A stretch of 12,002 bases of DNA, from positions 1,498,147 through 1,510,148 of the forward strand of contig FN649752.1 of the NCBI GenBank assembly GCA_000310025.1, written 5' to 3'. The position numbers and the translations under genes are program-made. The stretch comes from Ectocarpus siliculosus. Lineage: Eukaryota; Sar; Phaeophyceae; Ectocarpales; Ectocarpaceae. This document shows, in pieces, positions 1-7,200 of this stretch (position 1 is the first letter of the stretch; every line of letters begins with the position of its first letter). The notes under the pieces were generated by a model. It searched no databases. It was given only the letters and a program-made list of their open reading frames with translations, and was not told the DNA's origin.

Positions 1-387
1 GTTTGCCTGTTTGGTTGTTTCAGTCGTTTTTTTCAGGAAATTCACATAGCTTAACAAAAATGGCTACCCCGTCCAGATAGTAACTAACCCGTTCGAAGGC
101 GTGTGTTGAGAGTTTTACGGGTGACCTTTTCCCCTCAGTTTGGCAATAGGAGTAGTGCAGCGTTTTTTCTGCCACATTGGTGTTCCCTTTCCACTCTTTC
201 GGATACCATCACCCCTTCTGCGCTTGGAGAGCAGGGTACCTCCGCGTACGATTATATACGATAGTGTACGTCTGTTTGACTGCGTGTCCTGCTGCTGACC
301 GCGATGTGCGCGATCGGTACGGCACGACAGCAGTTTGATCCTGCCCTGCCCTGCTGCTGACCGCGACGTGCGCGTTGTTCCGCGCAG
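1..387 (+). other. 3' part of an intron upstream of the TARBP1-like last exon
   Basis: No exon of the upstream methyltransferase is recognisable here, so I read the stretch as the end of an intron whose donor lies left of the window. It ends in CGCGCAG at 381-387, directly before the coding exon. Two copies of a 25-base element (288-312 and 350-374, one mismatch) precede the acceptor, and each carries a TGCTGAC branch-point-like core. A minus-strand open frame at 115-525 overlaps the real exon and is its shadow. Confidence 0.6.
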
Positions 388-582
388 ATGAAGTTCCACC
401 GACACCTGGCCTACACCCTGGTTCTCGGCCGGGAGAACTCGGGGTTGCCCCTGGACGTGATCGGCGAGATGGACGTGTGCTGCCAGATCCCGCAGCAGGG
501 TGTGCTCCGCTCGCTGAACGCCCACGTCTCGGGAGCGATCATCTTGGCCGAGTACTCTCGCCAGATGTTGGTGGATTCTTAG
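388..582 (+). CDS. TARBP1: C-terminal exon of a TARBP1/Trm3-like tRNA (guanosine-2'-O-)-methyltransferase, SpoU family (partial)
   Basis: The exon encodes the last 64 residues of a SpoU/TrmH (SPOUT-fold) RNA 2'-O-ribose methyltransferase. Two hallmark motifs of the AdoMet-binding trefoil knot are visible. Motif II is LVLGRENSGLP at exon residues 11-21, with the conserved glycine and glutamate. Motif III is IPQQGVLRSLNAHVSGA at residues 34-50, including the conserved SLN asparagine (N44). The IPQ-G--RSLN-HVSGA form followed by EYSRQ is typical of the TARBP1/Trm3 branch, which methylates G18 of tRNA in the cytoplasm. The exon opens in phase 0 after CGCGCAG; the ATG at 388 is probably internal, because SpoU motif I and the large N-terminal region are missing and must lie in exons to the left. 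It ends in TAG at 580-582, about ten residues after motif III, as expected for the family C-terminus. The family is secure; the exact tRNA target is inferred from the closest family. Confidence 0.87.
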   Translation: MKFHRHLAYTLVLGRENSGLPLDVIGEMDVCCQIPQQGVLRSLNAHVSGAIILAEYSRQMLVDS

Positions 583-751
583 TTAGTAAAGCACACACAT
601 GCATACATACATGCAGGAGGGGCGGGTAGGGAGCCTCCAGGGGAGGAATCCTTCAGTGTGACCATGGCCACTGATTGGAGCATTGGAGCGACGGTACCTC
701 CTACCCGGCAGAAATACATGCCTGCCTGTGAGCGAAAATATGAAAGGAGTG

Positions 752-771
752 AAACAAACAAACAAACAAAA
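752..771 (+). repeat. (AAAC)n microsatellite
   Basis: About five uninterrupted AAAC units lie 170 bases after the methyltransferase stop codon, probably within its 3' UTR. Confidence 0.8.
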
Positions 772-1837
772 ACGAGAAGAACACACAATACAAACCGTTC
801 GACATTATATTGTACCCCGTTTAAGAAAGAAGGAATGTGTTGGAATCTTTACACGGTGAGCATTGAGGGACATTTGGTGGATTCTGGGACGTTTTTTTTT
901 TACGTTGGAACCGCTTGCGGACAGGCGGAATGCACCGGACGCTGTGATATTTTCTTTTTAACTGCCCGACCGGAGCGGACTGTTCCCAGGAGAAAGAAAA
1001 TGGAGTAAAAAGCCCAACAATAATCGCCACTCAGATGGGCCACCCGTACGTACTCCATGAGAGAGGGCATTAAGAGAGAGGCATTAAGTGCCCGCAGGGT
1101 CAACACCACGGCGGGAGGGGGCTCGTCCGGCGTGCGTTCTGGCGAATCGCTCTGCATACCTTCTTTCTCGAATTGTTTCTCCAGGTTTGGTGCATTTCCC
1201 TCGCGTTTGAGGTTTCTGCCCGCGGGAGAGCAAAGAGAACTTGAGATTACTCTGTCGAAAAGATCCTCCATTTATCTGTCACGTCAAAGACGTCAGTCAT
1301 AGATTTTGCGCCGAGAAACTTTTCCCAAGGGTAGTCTACAATTGATTGTTGTACATAGAGATGACCGTGTTGGTTTTTCTAAGGAAACTACCTATCTAAT
1401 AATTTCTGCTCGTGTGTAGACCACGAGTCTGTGTAGAATATGTACTACGTCGGCTGACGGAGGGAAGGGAGTGCTAAGGAATTTGTGCGTCCTTTGGACT
1501 TTTGTTCCAGTTAGAGATGATTAGTGTGGCCCTGTAAGATAAACATGCGAGCACCCCAAAGTTGTGTCTGTCGAACCACTCTCAAATAGAATGAACAGCC
1601 AAGCACGCTGTCTAGGTCCTAACCGAAAGGACGGTTGGTTGTGTTTCAATACTGGTGCGGACATATAGACTAGTGGGCAGTCAAATGCTTCCCGAGATCA
1701 AGGCCAAACTGCCAGTCCTCAAGCTGATGAAAGGATGCAAATTGTCTTGGAATATTATTGCGCACGGCCCTTTTCCTCTCTACTGTACCTATGGACGTAC
1801 TCAGAAGAGAAAGTACCCTCTGCGGTATATCCTTTGC

Positions 1838-1887
1838 GGTTGTTGTTGTTGTTGTTGTGAGCGGTTGTTGATGTTGTTGTTGTTGTC
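1838..1887 (+). repeat. (TTG)n microsatellite, interrupted
   Basis: Two TTG runs (about 1839-1858 and 1865-1887) are separated by a short GAGCGG interruption. The complement is a CAA repeat, the unit that recurs at 4023-4043, 6702-6737 and about 8099-8109. Confidence 0.85.
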
Positions 1888-1947
1888 TTCACATTAAAAA
1901 CCGTTCCGGTCTCCACTCACATCAGTACCTCCTACAACTGTCCGTCT

Positions 1948-1981
1948 GTACTATACTATACTATACTATACTATACTATAA
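1948..1981 (+). repeat. (CTATA)6 pentanucleotide tandem repeat
   Basis: Six perfect CTATA units occupy 1951-1980, with partial units on both sides. It is a perfect minisatellite-like array in otherwise non-repetitive sequence and a likely length polymorphism. Confidence 0.95.
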
Positions 1982-2105
1982 CAGTACAACTGACGCGGAC
2001 ACCTTCCGTGGTCACAAGACAACTCGCGTCACAAGTCTGTATTCTGTCCTATCGTTCGTGAGTTTGTTGCGATGACGACACGCAGTTCTTCGCGGCGCCA
2101 GAAGA

Positions 2106-2123
2106 GGGAGGGGGGAGGGGGGG
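2106..2123 (+). repeat. G-rich tract with G-quadruplex potential
   Basis: Three G runs (3, 6 and 7 bases) are separated by single A residues. The long runs can each supply more than one G-tract, so the stretch satisfies the usual four-tract quadruplex pattern with one-base loops. Confidence 0.6.
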
Positions 2124-2520
2124 CGAACGAGAATCGGACAAAATATTGCACGAGGCGTTTCCTCAAAGAGGCGGCAACATGAATCTTGCTTATGGAATCA
2201 AATTAACCGCGGAGGACAAGTCAGCGATGGACGTGTGGGGCAGGTGTGGGGTGTACTTGATTATGCCACATGTGTCTTTCTTGTGTAATCTTCGCAAGAA
2301 GGACGGCAGTGATAGCTCCTCCGTGATTTGGAGGCAGGCGTTACAAGTTGAAGAATGTTACTGTTCGCTGAATAGTCTATGTCGGTTTCGATTTTGCAAA
2401 GTTCCCGTTCGTCTTCACCACCAACAGCAGCAGCAGTGTTGCTCCGTCATTGGATATGTCATTGGATATTTTGAAAAAACTATTTATCGAAAATGCACGT
2501 CACAATAAAGTGAGAACAAA

Positions 2521-3071
2521 GAGAGACCCTTTGTGGAGCAACAGGAAAGAAAGAACGAAAGAGAGGGCAACCGCTACCTTCTACAAGGTATGCATGCTCG
2601 ACGTCAGACAGATGCTACCGGACTACTGTAATTCATTGGGGTACCAAGTAGACTACACGTTCGTTCATACACCGATGTATGTAGTCATCTTCTTGATGTG
2701 TGTCGTCGACCTAAACATGCAAGGCTTTTCTCGTTGTTTGCCCAGCACCAAGCTACCTCGCTACCGTGAGAAAATTCCGCGGCCTGCCGCCAGGGAAAGC
2801 TATCTCGTTAGTAGTAACCGTCTGGGGTCTCATCCATCAAAGTTCTTGCGCTTCGGAGATTGTAGAGCATGCCGTCCGGGACGGCAGCACACCAACCAAC
2901 ACCGACTGTGAGCTGGCCATGAGAAAGGCACGAAGGTCAACAACAACGCGATGTGTAGGTGAGTGCTTTGGGCCACGTTGATAACCAAAGTGTGTCAGAG
3001 GCGTGCTTAGTTCGGCACGGCTACGATTCCAGGATGGCCGGAAACGTTGTGGATGCAAAGCAATGTCTGCT
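2521..3071 (+). other. Candidate exons of an unrecognised gene (hypothetical)
   Basis: I do not recognise this product. Three segments fit together by phase. 2521-2587 reads in frame with an ERPFVEQQERK start and ends one base into a codon at a GTATGC donor. 2746-2958 is preceded by a CTAAAC branch-like site, a pyrimidine tract and CAG; it begins with two bases, stays open for about 70 codons and ends at a strong GTGAGT donor. 3033-3071 lies between TTCCAG and GTAAGC and keeps the frame. A competing frame (2372-2587, with KFPFVFTTNSSSSVAP) is also open and protein-like. The intron at 2959-3032 would be only 74 nt. An open run of this length is not statistically compelling and I see no conserved motif, so this is a candidate only. 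Confidence 0.2.
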
Positions 3072-3839
3072 GTAAGCTCTTATGCTGACGAAACTGTACG
3101 TACTGTAAGGCATTTTCGTGTCTACGAGCACATTTTATGGGCGGGCGCAAAAGCGGAGCCAACCAAATGGTTTGCACCACCCACCACACGTACGTATCGC
3201 ACAAATCCCCTCGACTACGGCGGTGGTATTCCTAATACTTTGCCGGGCAGGTCTGGTCCGTCCTATGTACGCCTAGTTTTCGCGACACCTCGCCGGGCAT
3301 TTGATAAGTATGGTGATGTTTGAGTGCAGCTTGCACCCAAACAGTTGATGTGAGCTGTTGTACACGTCACAGTTTGGAACATGTATCGGTCGTTATCTCA
3401 AGACAATACACCTGCACTGGAGAGTTCCTGAAAGATGTTAGGTGTAGGTTCGTTCGTGATTCTCTGTCTCTCGGCGTCTAGGAGATAATAACCATCTGCA
3501 GTAAATACTCCAGTGTACACAATAATTGGTGTTGCTCTGCCAAGTGGAACTATTTGGAGCAGGCGAAATGATCAATCGTGTCTAATCTCGAATGGGATGG
3601 CGTGGGCGAAGACGAGCGCCGCTGCTGTGATGCAGTGAAAGAACATACAGAGTATAAATTAGGCCCATGGCTTCTGCTGTCTTTCCTTATACCAGAAAAA
3701 CTTTGATGATACACATGCTACTCGTAGAAATGATGAACAGAACGCCCTGAAACAACGTTGTTGGGGGTGTCTCTTTCAGCGTTTAGGAACGGGAAAAGGA
3801 GACAGTAGTTGCCCCGGCCCGAAAGACCAGGAACAGCCA
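3072..3839. other. Upstream region of the DUF4485 gene, no gene seen
   Basis: No supported coding exon is visible. The stretch probably contains the promoter of the DUF4485 gene. A TATA-like box lies at 3653-3659. A 27-codon open frame begins at the ATG at 3666 in a good initiation context, but it starts only seven bases after the TATA-like box and resembles nothing. Confidence 0.4.
3653..3659 (+). promoter_or_regulatory. TATA-like element (TATAAAT)
   Basis: TATAAAT lies about 190 bases upstream of the first plausible start codon (3840) and 430 upstream of the second (4084). A start site about 30 bases downstream would give a leader rich in CAA and CAACAG. This is only a sequence match, and many protist genes lack a TATA box. 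Confidence 0.2.
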
Positions 3840-3889
3840 ATGGCCATGGCCTTTTCACGACTCGACAATGAACAACAACAACCACAGCA
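3840..3889 (+). CDS. Possible alternative first exon of the DUF4485 gene
   Basis: An ATG at 3840 in a good context (CCAATGGCC) opens a frame starting MAMAFSRLDNEQQQPQ, which would stop at 3891-3893 unless spliced. A GTGACT donor at 3890 leaves two codon bases, and the acceptor ACAACAG ending at 4043 supplies the third, joining in frame to the DUF4485 exon. The intron would be 154 nt, with CTAAC and CTGAC branch-like sites and a C-rich pyrimidine tract. The donor is weak. The simpler alternative is that translation begins at 4084 and this stretch is leader. Confidence 0.3.
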
Positions 3890-4022
3890 GTGACTGACTC
3901 TGGGCTGAAGACGTATTTCCCTTCCTGTACGACGAGCAGCTTCTCTCTCCCCCCCCCCCACCTAACCTGGTTGGTCAACCCCTCTGACTGCCGCAACATT
4001 TCCTATTGAACAAACGCTGCCG

Positions 4023-4043
4023 CAACAACAACAACAACAACAG
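4023..4043 (+). repeat. (CAA)n microsatellite
   Basis: Six or more CAA units end in a CAG at 4041-4043. Depending on the start chosen, this is either an unstructured leader just upstream of the start codon or the 3' end of a first intron. Confidence 0.85.
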
Positions 4044-4083
4044 TCCTTGTCCGCCCCAGCTACACGATGCGCGCCGCGCGTTG

Positions 4084-4203
4084 ATGGGGAGCGGCAGGAG
4101 GAACAACGCCGCGCACCCGAGCTACGAGAGCCTCGACGCCTTCTTTTGCGGCTGCTTGGAGCGCGTGGAGGCAGCGTACGCCACGCTGAACAAGGCCTTC
4201 AAG
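4084..4203 (+). CDS. DUF4485 gene, exon 1: start of the domain
   Basis: Forty codons begin at an in-frame ATG with G at +4. YESLDAFFCGCLERVEAAY aligns with the first helix of DUF4485, which in CEP112 has the pattern LD-EF---L. The exon ends AAG|GTGAGA in phase 0. Upstream the same frame stays open through the CAA repeat without another ATG, so 4084 is the first usable start unless the exon at 3840 is spliced on. Confidence 0.7.
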
Positions 4204-7200
4204 GTGAGAACGATATCTTATGCTTACGTAGTCTGCATGTCAATGTGTTGTCTTGTTCTGGTTTCACAAGGCGTGAGATGCTCCGACAACTATATATATA
4301 TGTACATGGTCAAGAGCGGAATGTATCTCTGACGGACGCGTAAGACGAGTACATAATATATTCATATCCCGGGCTCTGTTGTGCGATTGGTTGTTTTGTT
4401 CATGGTTGCTTCCGTCATTTGTTTGTCTGTCGCTTTGCACGCGTTCTCCCGGACCAAACCCACGTTGACTTACAAAGTTTGCACGACACTCTATATCCTA
4501 TCGGACGGGCGGACTTGGCGCGAGCACGGGACCGATTGGTAAACGGACGCGCGCGCGTGCAAAAACTAATTTTCAAGTCTTTGCGTGCGTTCGTGTTGCA
4601 CGGATGCAACCTGCTCCGTCCGTGCGTGTCGAACACAAGAAGATAAGGGTCGAGTGCTGGATCGCCAAGCTCAACGGCCCGTACCCGCTGCCCAACGTCG
4701 CGTGGCGAAAGAACCGTAACGCCTTCGCCGCTCTCCTCGCCCGTGCCGTGGAAGAGGTCGACTTCAGAGAGCCGTTCGATAGGCGCCCCCCAGGTGGGTC
4801 GAGTGCTCCTCCTCCCTCTGCCTCAACAGGGGTGCGCGCGGACGCCGTCGCCCCCCCCCCCTCCGTGTGTGGCGCCGCCGCCCCTCCGGGGTTAATCGCT
4901 TATCTTCCTTCCCTGGATCATTTGTTTTCGGCTTGACGCCGCGTGTTTGATCAGGTGTTGTTGCAATCAAGTTCAGCAAATCGAGCGTGTTTTACGAAAC
5001 CTGCTGTGTCCTATTCTTGTGCCACCGTCTGTCTCACTGGACACTTCACTATTATTATACCACACCCGCCTTGACTTGACGTTAGTTGGCGCTCTGTATT
5101 CGATCTTTCGCGACGGCAGAGGGGAGTTTGCCCACCCTGGCGCCCCACCTCCGAGCCCGCATTCCTGACCGAAACCCGTTCCAACGAACTGGTAGCGACT
5201 TCTGGCTGCGGCACAGAGCTTGGTTGGATACTAGCGTGAGTCGCCTCAAGTACATGTGTATTACGAGCTACTGTACCGCTGGACGAAGATCGGAGTGGGA
5301 TGGGGGGGACTGGTGGCGGGGGTTGTATGGCGTGCTTTCACGGTACATACGCAGGGAAAGAGTGCCTTCTCTGAAGTACGTATCACGAAGTATTACTGTA
5401 TAGTCTTCGTTGTTCGAAACATACCCTCCGTGTTACTGGGAAACCCAGCGACGACATGTTTCAGCCCCACTCGAGGAAGGTTGGCGGCTGCTGCTGTGGC
5501 AGAACGAGACCCTCTCTTTCGATACAGACACCGCGGAGATGTCTCCCGCAGACCACCCCCCCCCTCCCCCGCCCCCCGCCCGTGAAACGTCATCCAATCG
5601 ATCAGCGAGGCCTTTCCGGGAGAGATTTCGCCAACGAGGCCGCCGAAGCGTCCCGTACTTTTCAGCCGACAAGAAGAGGGTCACCATCGCCAACGAGCCA
5701 GGACCCCCGGTTCGCGTCACCCGGGTTGCAGGGGGGAGGGCACGACGCTACCGCCGACACCACCGTCATCGGCGGTGGCATCACCAGCGGGATTACTACT
5801 ACTGCTGGCGGTTGTTGCGGCGCCACCGCGGCTGCCCTTTCGCCACTCGTGCCGCCACCGCCGCCGAACCCCTCATCCCCGAGAATACACAGTGGCGGTG
5901 GCAGCGGCAGCGGCAACAATAACGCCGCACCGTGTGCCGCCGCCGCTCGAGGTCCCTGCGGCACCCGCACCACCAAGAGCAAGAGGTGTCCGTGCGACCC
6001 TCTTGGAAAGGCGGGGTTCGAGGGGGGGGCTGGGGGGGCGCCGCGCGGAGGAGGAACAGGCGGCGGAGTGGAGGCAGCGGGAGAAAGGGTGGGGTGCGGG
6101 CATTGCGGGTGTGACGGAGAGAGAGTACGGGTGAGGGGAGAACGATGGGCCGTTCGTTGGGTTGCCTGATGCAAGGAAACACCGTACGCATTGATTGATC
6201 GTTCTTGTTGTACTGTAGAATTAATTGTGGTATTGTGTTCTGAGGCGGGTTTCGGTCTGGCGGGCACACCACCACCCGTCGGCACGGGCATTGGTACCTT
6301 CCTTGTCAGGTTGTGGTATCAGAAACACGCTCGATGCGATGGTTAAGCTGTCGCCGCGTTGGCAAGGCAAGAGCGTATGATCACATCTATACACGTCTAT
6401 CTGTACTCCGTTCGCCTCTTTCTTGCTGTCTTGTCTGAAAAAATACTCGCGGCAGACAACAAGTAGATGCAAACTCACAAAAATACCCCCCCAAAAAATT
6501 GGAAAGCACATTATTTTTCGGAAGAGAGGGCAATTGCTGGCTGGCTCCATGTCACGCGAGTTGTACGCTTGGCCAATACTCTGGACACAAAACCACGGCC
6601 AACGAAACACAAGAACGACCGTCTGCGCCTATACCTTGTATACAGCACGCCCTTACGGTCTAATGTCTTGTTTTCCCCACATCCTTGGATTCTTTGTCCC
6701 AAAACAACCACAACAACAACAACAACCAACAACAACGCGACACGACGCATCCAGGCCCTTCAGACGATGGTCAGGGAACAAGCCCTCCAGCTCGCCGCTC
6801 TTCGCCTCCAGCAAGCGTACCGGGGGAGGGCCCAGGCGGCAGAGCTGCAGCGTGTACGGCACGTGAGTGACCATGCGGTGAAGGACTGGGAACGAACGAA
6901 CGTGCAAGGTTTATTTATGCTCTTTTTCCAGCCTGTAGAAGAACGGAGCTACTACTGTAGCTAGCCCGCAACACGCAGAACGTACACAGATGGACGCTCG
7001 CCGGGCTAAGCAAGGTGGAAGCACAGACCGGTCGCGGACTGCAGGGAGGATAAATATTGATTGTTTTGTGTGTCATCGCCTTCCTGGATAAAACGCGAAA
7101 CGAACGGGCAACAACAAAAAGAAAGGGGGAAAGGGCGTTCGTTGCGCACGCCCGCATTCATTCATCCCACACGTTGCAAATAGTGCGGCGGAGCAACACG

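Larger units (their letters stand above)
583..2371. other. Downstream and intergenic stretch without a recognisable gene
   Basis: This follows the methyltransferase stop codon and probably holds its 3' UTR, though no convincing polyadenylation signal stands out. Short open frames (for example 658-1008, 1057-1302, 1655-1897) have no family resemblance and no consistent splice context. The strand is richer in G and T than in C and A: 841-900 has 18 G and 7 C. It contains a CAAA repeat (752-771), a small tandem duplication with GGCATTAA near 1065-1088, TTG repeats, a CTATA array and a G-rich tract, listed separately. Confidence 0.5.

Noticed and set aside
658-1008. 116-codon + strand open frame after the methyltransferase gene
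   Set aside because: Composition is irregular, it runs through a CAAA repeat and a T run, and there is no motif; it is probably 3' UTR or intergenic.
2870-2886. Inverted repeat TGCCGTCC-G-GGACGGCA
   Set aside because: It has eight-base arms around one base and lies inside a candidate exon; there is no operator or terminator context in this eukaryotic setting.
3666-3749. 27-codon open frame starting MASAVFPYTRK in a good initiation context
   Set aside because: It begins seven bases after the TATA-like box, upstream of where transcription would start, and has no similarity I recognise.
5662-6291. 209-codon minus-strand open frame, P/A/L-rich
   Set aside because: It mirrors the GC-rich low-complexity exon on the + strand, has no motif and is best explained as its shadow.
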